From positions 310,001 through 374,000 of the forward strand of contig NZ_AQYH01000007.1 of the NCBI RefSeq assembly GCF_000380505.1: 64,000 nt of DNA, written 5' to 3'. A model generated the notes under the pieces. It saw nothing but the letters and a program-made list of their open reading frames with translations. It did not search any database and had not been told where the DNA came from. A program made the translations under genes and the position numbers. The stretch comes from Kaistia granuli DSM 23481 (GTDB taxonomy: Bacteria; Pseudomonadota; Alphaproteobacteria; Rhizobiales; Kaistiaceae). Shown one piece after another: positions 7,549 to 16,082 of this stretch (position 1 is the first letter of the stretch; each line of letters opens with the position of its first letter).

Positions 7549-9558
7549 CTATGGCCTCAGAATGGCCGCGTCGATGAAGTCGAGGCGGCCATCGCGAATA
7601 GCGCGCGCCGTCAGATGGTTGGTGTCGCGATAGTCCGGCCGCACGCCGTCGCGTGACACCGGACAACCGGTCGCCGCGTCGCACATCGCCTCGAGCGGAT
7701 CGACCAGCCGGGCCCCGGACGAGGCGGCGAGCGCCTCGAGATAGCCGCGCGCCTCCGCCGCCGCCTGGCGCGTCGCCTCGAGCCCGATTGGCGCCAGCGC
7801 GTCCGGCTCGCCCCCCAGGAAGGCCCGCTTCACCGAATTGCGCGGAATGTCGATCGCCGCATAGGGGATCGGCATCACCACCGTCACGGCAATGCCCTTG
7901 TCGCGCAGGCCACGAATCCGCTCCGCCAGCCGCTCGAAGGTCGCCTGGATTTCGCGCCGGTAGTCGGCCGCGTCGTGCTCGAACCGGCAGGCGCCGTCAT
8001 GATCGAAGCAGAGCAGGTGGTTGTTGGCGCCATGCCGCCGATAGGGATCGAGATAAATCGGCCAGTATGCCGCCAGCACCACTTCCTGATAGTCGCCACT
8101 CTCGGCGCGCGCCCAGGCCGCATCGAAGAAGGTATGGCAGCGCGCGCCCGGCATGACCTGATCGACATCGGGAAGCGGCGGACAGCCGCCATAGGTCAGG
8201 AAGGTGAAGGCGTGGCCCGGCCGGCCTTCCTTGAAATGCGTATAGAACAGCTCGGCGTGCGAATCGCCGATGAACAGGATGTTGGTGGCGGCCGGCTCGC
8301 CGATCACGCAGGGACGGAGCGCGCCCTTGAAGCTGTAGCCGCCGCATTCCGGCGGATAGGCGCCGTCGGCCATCGCCTCCTCGGCGGCGATCATGCGGGC
8401 GGCCAGCGTGTCGCGCGGCGAGATCGGGCCGCTGGCGGCGACGAAGGAAGCCGTCGTCGTGCCGGCCAGCACGACCAGGCCGCCCAGCATGATCGCGCGC
8501 GGCCGATGCACCCGGGCGTCGCGCGCCGGCTTCTGGCGGAACGGTGTCTCGATGAACCGATAGGAGAGCCCGGCGAGAACCAGCGTCGCCGCCATGCCGG
8601 CGAGCGCGACCAGCGTGCCGCCGAAGCCGTAATAGGCCAGGCCGACGACGATCGGCCAGTGCCAGAGATAGATCGAATAGGACCAGAGCCCGAGCGCCCG
8701 CAGCACCTGGCTGTCGAGGCCGGGCGCGGTTTCCTGGCGGGCGACCAGGACCAGCACGGCGCCGGCGACCGGCAGCAGCGTGGCGAAGGACGGCCAGGCG
8801 ACGAGGTCGTCGAGGCCGACAAAGGCGATGGCGATCAAAGCGAGGCCGGCAAGCGCCAGGCCGGCCGAAAGGCGCGGTCCCGGCCGACGCTCGCCGAGAT
8901 GCAGGTAGACCAGGCCGCCGGCCAGCATTTCCCATGCGCGCGTCGGCAGCAGATAGAAGGCGAAGACGGGGCGCGTCGGCGCCAGCCACACCGCGAGGGC
9001 GAAGGACAGGATCATGCCGGTCCAGAACGCCGCGATCAGCCAGTTGCGGCCGGGCAGCAGGTAGCGCAGCGCCAGCATGACGAGCGGCAGGACCAGATAG
9101 AACTGCCATTCGACCGACAGCGACCAGGTATGCAGCAGCCATTTCTCCTTGGCGGCCAGGTCGAAATAGCCGGCCTCGCCCCAATAGGCGAAGTTCGACA
9201 CGAACAGCATCGACGCGGCGATGCCGGATGCGATCTCGCGGCGCGTCAGCGGGTCGATCAGGAATTGCGAGAACAGCAGCAGGACGAGGCAGAGGGCGCC
9301 GAGCGCCGGCACGATCCGCCGCGCCCGCGCCGCATAGAAGCCGAGCAGCGAGAAGCGGCCGCGATCGAGCCCGTCAGCGATGATCCGCGTCATCAGATAG
9401 CCGGAGACGACGAAGAACAGGTCGACACCCGCGAAACCGCCCGTCACCGGGCCGATCCGGAAGTGGAAGAGCACGACTCCGACGACGGCGATCGCCCGCA
9501 ACAGATTGATGTCGAGGCGGAAAGCGTTTGGCGAGGGCGAAGCGGAGGAAGTCGTCAT
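7549..9558 (-). CDS. OafA-type acyltransferase with SGNH hydrolase domain
   Basis: A 669-residue inner-membrane protein. The N-terminal acyltransferase-3 domain (about residues 10-350) has the family start FRLDINLLRAIAVVGVVLFHF and VDLFFVVSGYLMTRII and about ten hydrophobic segments. The C-terminal periplasmic SGNH domain (about 430-669) shows the block I motif IGDSHAELF and the final DTNHLTARA histidine block. Such fusions O-acetylate lipopolysaccharide, exopolysaccharide or peptidoglycan. The acceptor here is unknown, and no polysaccharide cluster surrounds it. The open frame extends to 9741, but ATG 9558 is the natural start. The gene is divergent from the farnesyl diphosphate synthase gene. 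Confidence 0.87.
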   Translation of the reverse strand: MTTSSASPSPNAFRLDINLLRAIAVVGVVLFHFRIGPVTGGFAGVDLFFVVSGYLMTRIIADGLDRGRFSLLGFYAARARRIVPALGALCLVLLLFSQFLIDPLTRREIASGIAASMLFVSNFAYWGEAGYFDLAAKEKWLLHTWSLSVEWQFYLVLPLVMLALRYLLPGRNWLIAAFWTGMILSFALAVWLAPTRPVFAFYLLPTRAWEMLAGGLVYLHLGERRPGPRLSAGLALAGLALIAIAFVGLDDLVAWPSFATLLPVAGAVLVLVARQETAPGLDSQVLRALGLWSYSIYLWHWPIVVGLAYYGFGGTLVALAGMAATLVLAGLSYRFIETPFRQKPARDARVHRPRAIMLGGLVVLAGTTTASFVAASGPISPRDTLAARMIAAEEAMADGAYPPECGGYSFKGALRPCVIGEPAATNILFIGDSHAELFYTHFKEGRPGHAFTFLTYGGCPPLPDVDQVMPGARCHTFFDAAWARAESGDYQEVVLAAYWPIYLDPYRRHGANNHLLCFDHDGACRFEHDAADYRREIQATFERLAERIRGLRDKGIAVTVVMPIPYAAIDIPRNSVKRAFLGGEPDALAPIGLEATRQAAAEARGYLEALAASSGARLVDPLEAMCDAATGCPVSRDGVRPDYRDTNHLTARAIRDGRLDFIDAAILRP

Positions 9559-9743
9559 GCGGCGCTTTGGTCGATAGGAGTTGCCCAGCAATAGGCGGCC
9601 CGGCCGCCGGGAGCAATCGCGCTCTTGGTGCGGCGCCTCCGCAGAAGGGATAGTGACGCACCCCAGAACGGCGGGACGGCTTGACGGCGGCCCGCCGGAA
9701 GCGGCAAGGCTTGCCGCATCTCCCTCGTTCGCATGAGGCAATC

Positions 9744-10658
9744 TTGGTTCTGCTCGACGACGAATTCCAGCTCCGTCTCACCGACGCCGCCGCCGCCACC
9801 GAAACCCTCCTGGAAGCCATTCTGGTCGAGAGCCCGGCGGAAGGCGAAATCGCCCGGCCGGCGCGGCTGGTCGAGGCCATGCGCTATGCGGCGCTGGGCG
9901 GCGGCAAGCGGTTGCGCCCGTTCCTGGCGATCGAGGCGGCGCGGCTGTTCGGCGAGGACGGCGCCGGCGCGCTTCGCATCGGCGCGTCGATCGAGTGCCT
10001 GCATTGCTACAGCCTTGTCCACGATGACTTGCCGGCCATGGACGATGACGATCTGCGCCGGGGCAAGCCGACCCTGCATCGCGCCTATGACGAGGCGACC
10101 GCCATCCTCGCCGGCGATGCCCTGCAGACGCTGGCCTTCGACCTGATGGCGGATCCCGCGACCACGGCCGATCCGCTGGTGCGGGCAGAGCTGGTGCTCG
10201 GGCTTGCCCGCGCTTCCGGCCTCGGCGGCATGGCCGGCGGCCAGATGCTCGACCTGCAGGCCGAGACGGAGGCGCCGGACGAGGCGTCGATCCGCCAGCT
10301 GCAGGCGATGAAGACCGGCGCGCTGATCCGCTTCTCCTGCGAGGCTGGCGCCATTCTCGGCCGTGCCTCGACGGCGGACCGCGGCCGCATCCGCCGCTTC
10401 GGCGAGATCATCGGCCTGGCCTTCCAGCTCGCCGACGACATCCTCGACGAGACGGCGACGCCCGAGGCGCTCGGTAAGGCGACCGGCAAGGACTCTTCCC
10501 GCGGCAAGGGAACCTTGGTCGGGCTTTACGGCGTGGAGCGCGTCCGCACCATGCTCGACGAGCTCGTCGCCGAGGCCGAGGCGCTGCTGGCGCCGTTTGG
10601 CGAGCGCGCCGCGACCCTGGCCGCGGCGGCGCATTTCGTCGCCCATCGCGGCGCCTGA
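9744..10658 (+). CDS. ispA: farnesyl diphosphate synthase (IspA-type polyprenyl synthetase)
   Basis: A trans-isoprenyl diphosphate synthase that condenses IPP with DMAPP and GPP to FPP. The first aspartate-rich motif reads YSLVHDDLPAMDDDDLRRG, nearly identical to E. coli IspA and typical of type II FPP synthases; the second is QLADDILDE. GGGKRLRP supplies the IPP-binding arginines. The frame opens at TTG 9681, but a TTG at 9744 has TGAGG five bases upstream and gives a 304-residue protein, the usual family length, so I prefer it. No xseB or dxs gene is adjacent, unlike many proteobacteria. ispG, from the same isoprenoid pathway, is about 2 kb downstream on the other strand. Confidence 0.9.
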   Translation: MVLLDDEFQLRLTDAAAATETLLEAILVESPAEGEIARPARLVEAMRYAALGGGKRLRPFLAIEAARLFGEDGAGALRIGASIECLHCYSLVHDDLPAMDDDDLRRGKPTLHRAYDEATAILAGDALQTLAFDLMADPATTADPLVRAELVLGLARASGLGGMAGGQMLDLQAETEAPDEASIRQLQAMKTGALIRFSCEAGAILGRASTADRGRIRRFGEIIGLAFQLADDILDETATPEALGKATGKDSSRGKGTLVGLYGVERVRTMLDELVAEAEALLAPFGERAATLAAAAHFVAHRGA

Positions 10659-10672
10659 CGCGCCGCCTTGAG

Positions 10673-11479
10673 CTAGGCCTTGTTCTTGACGAGACGTACG
10701 AGCGGCTGGCCGCGGCCATCGAGCAGGACCAGCTTGGCGCCGTCGAGGCGATAGCCCTGCGTCGCCGACAGCGCGTCGAGGAACTTCCGCTCCTGCTCCA
10801 TCTGCGCCGGCACGCAGGCCATCTGCGTCGCGCCGAGCGGGCCGACCTTGAGGGCGCCGTCCTTGACCGTCACCGTGCCGAAATAGCGGTTGCAGCCACC
10901 CGAGCCGGAGATCTTGCCGCCCGCCTCGATCGCCAGCGTCGACTGCACGATGGCGAGCACGCCTTGGCCGCCAATGTCCTCGGCGAGCCACTCCGTGCCC
11001 TGCAACGCCGCCGCCGGCGTCGGAGCCGGGTTCGGGACCGGGGCCGGGCTGGGCGGTGGAGGCGTGGCGCCCGTCCGGGCGGACGCCTGCTGCACCAGGA
11101 TCGTCACCGGTCCCCGCGTCTTCAGCGGTTCGACGGGAATGGCGGTCTGGTTGATGAACAGCAGTTCGGGGCCGCGCTCGATCCGGGCCTGCAATTCGTA
11201 GCGACGGCCCGGGCGGATCTTCGAGGCGCGGTAGGTGAGCTTGAAGGCGAACGGCACCTGTTTGCCGCGCGACCGAATTCGCTGCTGGGCGATGACGTTC
11301 GCCGGCGCATCGGCGCGCGAGACGTCGACCAGCTGGACGGTGATCCTGGCGCGCGGATCGAGGGCGATCCGCTCGCGATAGGTCACCTCGCCGGAAAGCG
11401 TCCGTGCCAGTGCCAGGGTCGACGGCAGGATGATCAGCGCCAGGGCACATAACAGGCGCAGGGGCAGGATGCGGGTCAC
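10673..11479 (-). CDS. YbaY-like plus META domain envelope protein
   Basis: A secreted protein of 268 residues. A signal peptide (about residues 1-26, hydrophobic core LLCALALIILPSTLALA) is followed by a YbaY/type III secretion lipoprotein-like domain (LSGEVTYRERIALDPRARITVQLVDVS, about 28-130), a Pro/Ala-rich linker (about 137-160), and a C-terminal META domain (LQGTEWLAEDIGG through SGGCNRYFGTV and ATQMACVP, about 160-265) like that of heat-shock protein HslJ. The combination suggests an envelope stress or outer-membrane integrity role, but no reaction is known. The start is GTG 11479, with GAGG seven bases upstream; the open frame runs further into the repeat region. Convergent with the FPP synthase gene. 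Confidence 0.75.
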   Translation of the reverse strand: MTRILPLRLLCALALIILPSTLALARTLSGEVTYRERIALDPRARITVQLVDVSRADAPANVIAQQRIRSRGKQVPFAFKLTYRASKIRPGRRYELQARIERGPELLFINQTAIPVEPLKTRGPVTILVQQASARTGATPPPPSPAPVPNPAPTPAAALQGTEWLAEDIGGQGVLAIVQSTLAIEAGGKISGSGGCNRYFGTVTVKDGALKVGPLGATQMACVPAQMEQERKFLDALSATQGYRLDGAKLVLLDGRGQPLVRLVKNKA

Positions 11480-11572
11480 GATCGAACCTCGTCGGGCGAA
11501 AGAAGGGAGAAGAGATCTAAACGCAACCGTAAGGGCAGTAAACGGGGGAGATGGAGAGGCGCCGTCCGAACG

Positions 11573-11635
11573 CCCCCTCCCCAAAACGGCCTTCGCCCGT
11601 TTTGACCCTCCCTCAAGGGGAGGGTTCAAGCGGAG
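11573..11635 (+). repeat. left composite double hairpin of the DUF559 unit
   Basis: This repeat is made of a C-rich head (11573-11582), a hairpin with AAAACGG and CCGTTTT arms (11583-11603), and a second palindrome ACCCTCC-7 bases-GGAGGGT (11605-11625) with the tail TTCAAGCGGAG. The last 28 bases (11608-11635) recur exactly, inverted, at 12049-12076. The other parts also recur in order but with base changes. Confidence 0.85.
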
Positions 11636-11689
11636 CTTGCTGAAGCAATGGAATGGCGCGGAGCTGGACGATGATCTTGGGAGGCCGAG

Positions 11690-12058
11690 ATGAGCCGGCG
11701 CAGCGTAGATCCTCGCCAGCTTTCTTTTGCCCGGACCATGCGCCGGAACATGACGGAAGCGGAGCTCCGGCTCTGGCTACGACTGCGTGCTCGTGGTGCA
11801 GAGGGCCTGAAATTCCGCCGCCAGGTCCCGATCGGCCCCTACATTGTCGACTTTCTCTGTGCCGAGCGACGCCTGGTCATCGAGATTGATGGCAGCCAGC
11901 ATTTTTCGGATGAGGCGATGGCCGCTGATGTCCGACGCACTGCATGGCTCGAAGCGCGAGGTTTCCGGGTCCTGCGCCTGACCAATCTCGAGGTGATGCA
12001 GAATATCGAAGCTGTCTATCAGGTTCATCGCCGAAGCATCGGGACGAACTCCGCTTGA
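11690..12058 (+). CDS. DUF559 domain protein, Vsr-like PD-(D/E)XK nuclease fold
   Basis: A 122-residue DUF559 protein, related to very-short-patch-repair endonucleases. It has the family helix MTEAELRLWLRLRAR, then FRRQVPIGPYIVDFLC (Asp54), and VIEIDGSQH (Glu65, Asp67), which together form a PD-(D/E)XK-type active site; C-terminal VLRLTNLEVMQNIEAV completes the domain. GGGAGG lies five bases before the ATG. No methyltransferase or other restriction partner is near. The gene sits between inverted composite hairpins, and its stop codon lies inside the right repeat (12049-12076), so the last residues NSA are encoded by the repeat. The biochemical role of single DUF559 proteins is unknown; a part in repeat mobility or repair is inference. 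Confidence 0.85.
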   Translation: MSRRSVDPRQLSFARTMRRNMTEAELRLWLRLRARGAEGLKFRRQVPIGPYIVDFLCAERRLVIEIDGSQHFSDEAMAADVRRTAWLEARGFRVLRLTNLEVMQNIEAVYQVHRRSIGTNSA

Positions 12059-12109
12059 ACCCTCCCCTTGAGGGAGCGTCGAAAACGCCTTGGCGTTTTC
12101 GGGGAGGGT
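12049..12109 (-). repeat. right composite double hairpin of the DUF559 unit
   Basis: Inverted counterpart of the repeat at 11573-11635. Bases 12049-12076 are the exact reverse complement of 11608-11635. Then follow a perfect 9-bp hairpin with a two-base loop (12081-12100, GAAAACGCC/GGCGTTTTC) and GGGGAGGG (12101-12108), matching the C-rich head of the left copy. It ends five bases before the ispG stop codon. Confidence 0.85.
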
Positions 12110-12113
12110 AGTC

Positions 12114-13391
12114 CTACTCCGCCGCCTCGCCCGCCTTCGAGCCGAGCCCGAAGCGCTTCTCGATGTACTCGCCGACCAGCTTGCGGAAATCGTCGGCGAT
12201 GGCGGGGCCGCGCAGCGTCACCGCCTTCTTGCCGTCGATGAAGACGGGGGCGGCCGGCGTCTCGCCGGTGCCGGGCAGCGAGATGCCGATATCGGCATGC
12301 TTCGATTCGCCGGGGCCGTTGACGATGCAGCCCATCACCGCGACCTTCAGCGCCTCGACGCCCGGATAGCGCTCACGCCAGATCGGCATCGAGGTGCGGA
12401 TATCCTCCTGGATCCGGCTTGCCAGTTCCTGGAACACAGTCGAGGTCGTGCGGCCGCAGCCGGGGCAGGCGGCGACGATCGGCAGGAAGGCGCGGAACCC
12501 CATGGTCTGCAGCAGTTCCTGCGCCACCTGCACCTCGCGGGTGCGGTCGCCGTTCGGCTCCGGCGTCAGCGAGACGCGGATGGTGTCGCCGATGCCCTCC
12601 TGCAGCAGGATGCCCATGGCGGCGGACGAAGCGACGATGCCCTTGGTGCCCATGCCGGCCTCGGTGAGGCCGAGATGCAGGCAATGGTCGGAACGGCGGG
12701 CGAGATCGCGATAGACGGCGATCAGATCCTGCACGTTCGACACCTTGGCCGATAGGATGATTTTGTCGCGAGACAGGCCGATCGACTCGGCAAGGTTCGC
12801 CGAGAGGATGGCCGACTGGCAGATCGCCTCGCGCATCACGGCGGCGGCCGAGATCGGCGCAGCGGAAGCCGCGTTCTCGTCCATCAGCCGGGTCAGCAGG
12901 TCCTGGTCGAGCGAGCCCCAGTTGACGCCGATGCGGACCGGCTTGTCGTATTGGATCGCGAGCTCGATCAGGGTGGCGAACTGGCGGTCGCGCTTTTCGC
13001 CGAAGCCGACATTGCCGGGATTGATGCGGTATTTGTCGAGCGCCTCGGCGCAGGCCGGGTGATCGGTCAGGAGCTTGTGGCCGATATAGTGGAAGTCGCC
13101 GATCAGCGGCACGTCGATGCGGCGCGCGAGCAGCTTTTCCTTGATGAACGGCACGGCCGCCGCCGCCTCGTCGCGGTCGACGGTGATCCGCACTAGCTCC
13201 GAGCCGGCGCGGGCGAGCGCCGCGACCTGGGCGACGGTCGCGTCGATGTCGGCCGTGTCGGTATTGGTCATCGATTGCACGACGACCGGCGCGTCGCCGC
13301 CGACGCGGACCTTGCCGACGCGGACGGAGGTGGCGTGGCGGCGCGGCAGCGGACCGGCGAGCGTTTCGGAGGCGGGGGTCATGTCATTCAT
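12114..13391 (-). CDS. ispG: 4-hydroxy-3-methylbut-2-enyl diphosphate synthase (IspG)
   Basis: A 425-residue [4Fe-4S] enzyme of the MEP isoprenoid pathway that reductively dehydrates methylerythritol cyclodiphosphate to HMBPP. The N-terminal TIM-barrel part has [16 protein letters not shown]-like sequence ([18 protein letters not shown]) and the C-terminal ferredoxin-like part has the cluster ligands in CPGCGRT and [10 protein letters not shown]. The family's usual length for the alphaproteobacterial form is 400-430 residues. It is downstream of zur in the same direction, separated by 165 bases of palindromic repeat, so co-transcription is uncertain. The DUF559 unit abuts its 3' end. Confidence 0.95.
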   Translation of the reverse strand: MNDMTPASETLAGPLPRRHATSVRVGKVRVGGDAPVVVQSMTNTDTADIDATVAQVAALARAGSELVRITVDRDEAAAAVPFIKEKLLARRIDVPLIGDFHYIGHKLLTDHPACAEALDKYRINPGNVGFGEKRDRQFATLIELAIQYDKPVRIGVNWGSLDQDLLTRLMDENAASAAPISAAAVMREAICQSAILSANLAESIGLSRDKIILSAKVSNVQDLIAVYRDLARRSDHCLHLGLTEAGMGTKGIVASSAAMGILLQEGIGDTIRVSLTPEPNGDRTREVQVAQELLQTMGFRAFLPIVAACPGCGRTTSTVFQELASRIQEDIRTSMPIWRERYPGVEALKVAVMGCIVNGPGESKHADIGISLPGTGETPAAPVFIDGKKAVTLRGPAIADDFRKLVGEYIEKRFGLGSKAGEAAE

Positions 13392-13416
13392 GCGAGATCA
13401 CGCGCTGTCGCTGCCT

Positions 13417-13520
13417 CGCCCGCTGTGCGGGGAAGGGCTGGGGTGAGGGGGCGCCGGAGGCGCGAATTCGGAAAGTCGGTTGCAAGCAAGCCCTCACCCG
13501 CGAGCCGGCGAGGGCTTTTG
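13417..13520. repeat. palindromic intergenic repeats between zur and ispG
   Basis: The gap holds at least one clear hairpin (AAGCCCTC 13488-13495 pairing with GAGGGCTT 13510-13517, with an inner GCCGGC) and a G-rich tract at 13427-13451 of the kind seen in other gaps of this window. No open frame here has coding features. Confidence 0.5.
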
Positions 13521-13556
13521 GGGCTCGGGGGAAGGAGGGCTTTGCCAGACATCTTC

Positions 13557-14069
13557 CTACGCCGCCTCGCGGCAGCGGGCGCATAGGCCGCGGATCTCGA
13601 TGATTGGCGCGCGCGGCGCAAAACCGGCGGCCTTGGTGACGGCGGCGAGGGCGTCGGTCAGCGCGGCGGACGAGGCCTCGCCGGCGGCGCCGCAGTTCTC
13701 GCAGAGCAGGAACACGGTGGCGGCGCCATGGCCGGGCTTGTCGTGCCCCTCCGGCCCGCGCGAGCAGGCGATATAGGCGTTGCGGCTCTCGATGCGGTGG
13801 GCAAAGCCGTGCTCGACCAGGAAATCGAGGGCGCGATAGACGGAGACGGGCGCCGGGCGCGGGCCTTCGACGGCGAGCCGGTCGATCACGTCATAGGCGC
13901 TCGCGGGGACATGGCTTTCGGCAAGCGCCGCCAAAACCTTGCGGCGCTGCTCGGTGAAGCGCAGCCCCTCGGCGGCCGAGATCGCCTCAGCATGGGCGAT
14001 GGCGTCGCGGGCGCAATGGTCGTGGTCATGGTCGCGATGTTCGAGCACGACCCGGTCTGCTTCGTTCAT
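13557..14069 (-). CDS. zur: Fur-family transcriptional regulator, zinc type (Zur)
   Basis: A 170-residue Fur-superfamily repressor. The N-terminus is histidine/aspartate rich (HRDHDHDHC, residues 11-19). The DNA-binding helix region is FTEQRRKVLAALAES through PVSVYRALDFLVEHGFAHRIES. The C-terminal dimer domain carries two CxxC pairs (CENCG and CARC) that hold structural zinc. Two CxxC pairs and the HD-rich head fit Zur, the zinc uptake repressor, better than Fur, Mur or Irr. No znu transporter genes are in the window, so targets would be elsewhere. ATG 14069 is the start; the gene is divergent from bdhA. Confidence 0.83.
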   Translation of the reverse strand: MNEADRVVLEHRDHDHDHCARDAIAHAEAISAAEGLRFTEQRRKVLAALAESHVPASAYDVIDRLAVEGPRPAPVSVYRALDFLVEHGFAHRIESRNAYIACSRGPEGHDKPGHGAATVFLLCENCGAAGEASSAALTDALAAVTKAAGFAPRAPIIEIRGLCARCREAA

Positions 14070-14259
14070 GGCCGCCCTATTCTGGTCGTCTCTTCCTCAA
14101 GCCGCGTGGAGTATCTTTCCGCGCGCCGCGTTCTAGCATGGATCGACGAAGAGGCCGACTCCGCGCCGATTGCCGCACGCCTTCCCTTGCTGCTGCACCG
14201 CAATATATGGTCGTCTCGGTCACTTCTCACCCCTTTTCCTCCCTCTAGGAGACGAATTC

Positions 14260-15057
14260 ATGTCGAAGGACGGCCATCTCAAGGACAGGGTCGCGCTGGT
14301 GACGGGCTCGACCTCGGGCATCGGGCTTGGCATTGCCCGCTCGCTCGCCGGGGCCGGCGCGCATGTCGTGCTGAACGGCTTCGGCGATCCGGCGGTGATC
14401 GAGAAGCTCCGGGCGGGCCTTGCGGCCGAGTTTGGCGTCGAGGTGCGCTACTTTGGCGCCGACATGACCAAGGAAGACGAGATCGCCGGGATGATCCGCG
14501 ATGTCGAAAGGGAATTCGGCGCCATCGACGTGCTCGTCAACAATGCCGGCGTCCAGCATGTCGCGCCGGTCGACGAGTTCCCGGTCGACAAGTGGAACCT
14601 GATCCTGGCGCTCAACCTCTCGGCCGCCTTCCACGCCATCCGCCTGGCGCTGCCGGCAATGAAGCAGAAGGGCTGGGGCCGGATCATCTCGACGGCATCC
14701 GCGCACGCGCTCGTCGCCTCGCCCTTCAAGGTCGCCTATGTCGCCGCCAAGCACGGCATCGCGGGCATCACCAAGACCGTCGCGCTCGAAGTGGCCGACA
14801 AGGGCATCACCGTCAATGCCATCTGCCCCGGCTATGTCTGGACGCCGCTGGTCGAGAAGCAGATCCCCGATACGGCCAGGGCGCGCGGCATGACCGAGGA
14901 GCAGGTCAAGAAGGACGTCATCCTCGCCGCGCAGCCGACCAAGGAATTCGTCACCGTCGAGGAAGTGGCGGCGCTGGCGCTGTTCCTCACCACGGACGGC
15001 GCCCGCTCGATCACCGGTTCGCTGCAGTCGATCGACGGCGGCTGGACCGCGGCATGA
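14260..15057 (+). CDS. bdhA: 3-hydroxybutyrate dehydrogenase
   Basis: A 265-residue short-chain dehydrogenase that oxidises D-3-hydroxybutyrate to acetoacetate with NAD, the step after polyhydroxybutyrate depolymerisation. Seen: cofactor loop TGSTSGIGLGIA, NNAG, catalytic Ser in STASAHALVASPFK, and YVAAKHG (Tyr and Lys). The HALVASPFKVAYVAAKHG and KEFVTVEEVAALALFL segments are typical of BdhA rather than other SDRs. ATG 14260 is preceded by AGGAGA. The stop overlaps the start of the patatin gene (ATGA at 15054-15057), forming a coupled operon with it and the following GNAT gene. phaA, phaB and phaR are elsewhere in the window. Confidence 0.92.
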   Translation: MSKDGHLKDRVALVTGSTSGIGLGIARSLAGAGAHVVLNGFGDPAVIEKLRAGLAAEFGVEVRYFGADMTKEDEIAGMIRDVEREFGAIDVLVNNAGVQHVAPVDEFPVDKWNLILALNLSAAFHAIRLALPAMKQKGWGRIISTASAHALVASPFKVAYVAAKHGIAGITKTVALEVADKGITVNAICPGYVWTPLVEKQIPDTARARGMTEEQVKKDVILAAQPTKEFVTVEEVAALALFLTTDGARSITGSLQSIDGGWTAA

Positions 15058-16082
15058 CGGTCACGCTGGAAGGGCGCAAGATCCTCAATCTCGGCCTGCA
15101 GGGTGGCGGCGCGCATGGCGCCTTCACCTGGGGCGTGCTCGACCGGCTGCTGGAGGATGGACGCCTCGATTTCGAGGGGATCTCCGGCACCAGCGCCGGC
15201 GCGCTCAACGCGGTGGCGCTCGCCGACGGGCTGGCGCGCGACGGCGCGGCCGGCGGACGGGCGCGGCTCCGCGAATTCTGGATGCGGGTCAGCGCCGCCG
15301 GTCGTCCCGGCGCCTCGGCGCGCGACCTGATGGAGGCCTGGATGGGGGCGTGGCGGATGCCGGCCATGCAGCCTTTCCACATGATCGAGGCGATGACCAA
15401 TTTCGCCTCGCCCTATGGCTTCAACCCGATGAACATCAATCCGCTCCGCGAGATCGTCGCGGAACTGGTCGATTTCGATCGCCTGCGCGCCGCGGACGCG
15501 CCGAAGCTGTTCATTTCGGCGACGGCGGTCCGTACCGGCAAGATCAAGGTCTTCTCCGGCCATGGCATCACGGCCGAGGCGGTGATGGCGTCGGCCTGCC
15601 TGCCCTATCTGTTCCAGACCGTCGTCGTCGACGGCGAGCCTTACTGGGACGGCGGCTTCATGGGCAATCCGGCGCTGTTTCCGTTCTTCACCGAGACGAA
15701 GGCGACCGACATCCTGCTGGTGCAGATCAACCCGATCGAGCGCAGCGCCGTGCCGATTTCGGCCAAGGAGATCCTCGAGCGGATGAGCGAGATCACCTTC
15801 AACGCCTCGCTCCTGCGCGAATTCCGCGCCATCGACTTCGTCAACCGCATGCTCGACGAGGGCCGGCTCGATCCGGCGCGCTACCGTCGCAACCGAGTGC
15901 ACCGCATCGACGCCGGCAGAGCGCTCGAACGCTTCTCCGCCTCGACCAAGTTCGATACGTCGCGCGCCTTCTTCGAGGAATTGCATGCGGCGGGCCGTGC
16001 GGCGGCCGGGGACTGGCTCGCTGCGCATTTCGACGATATAGGCGTTCGGGATACCGTGGATTTGCGGAGCCAGTTCCAGTGA
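15054..16082 (+). CDS. patatin-like phospholipase family protein
   Basis: A 342-residue patatin-type serine hydrolase. The oxyanion loop is LQGGGAHGAFTWGVLD, the nucleophile elbow GTSAGA (Ser47), and the catalytic aspartate lies in WDGGFMGNP near residue 200, so the Ser-Asp dyad is complete. No signal peptide is visible, so it is probably cytoplasmic. Its coupling to bdhA, also seen in rhizobial genomes, suggests a job in lipid or polyhydroxybutyrate turnover, but the substrate is not known. The start overlaps the bdhA stop, and its own stop overlaps the GTG start of the next gene. Confidence 0.87.
   Translation: MTVTLEGRKILNLGLQGGGAHGAFTWGVLDRLLEDGRLDFEGISGTSAGALNAVALADGLARDGAAGGRARLREFWMRVSAAGRPGASARDLMEAWMGAWRMPAMQPFHMIEAMTNFASPYGFNPMNINPLREIVAELVDFDRLRAADAPKLFISATAVRTGKIKVFSGHGITAEAVMASACLPYLFQTVVVDGEPYWDGGFMGNPALFPFFTETKATDILLVQINPIERSAVPISAKEILERMSEITFNASLLREFRAIDFVNRMLDEGRLDPARYRRNRVHRIDAGRALERFSASTKFDTSRAFFEELHAAGRAAAGDWLAAHFDDIGVRDTVDLRSQFQ

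Larger units (their letters stand above)
11573..12109. mobile_element. candidate small mobile unit: DUF559 gene within terminal inverted repeats
   Basis: The 537-bp block consists of the DUF559 gene plus terminal inverted repeats of about 62 bp. The architecture (one small nuclease-like gene, long structured inverted ends, compact, intergenic insertion between ispG and the META protein) resembles a repeat-plus-nuclease unit. No target-site duplication is visible and no transposase is encoded, so calling it mobile is an inference from structure. Confidence 0.4.

Noticed and set aside
7975-9594. 539-codon plus-strand open frame opposite the acyltransferase
   Set aside because: The minus strand encodes a convincing OafA-SGNH protein; the plus-strand product is low-complexity Arg/Glu/Gln-rich.
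11573-12109. An insertion sequence with a target-site duplication around the DUF559 unit
   Set aside because: I compared the bases directly outside both repeats and saw no matching direct repeat, and no transposase is encoded, so a classical IS is not supported.
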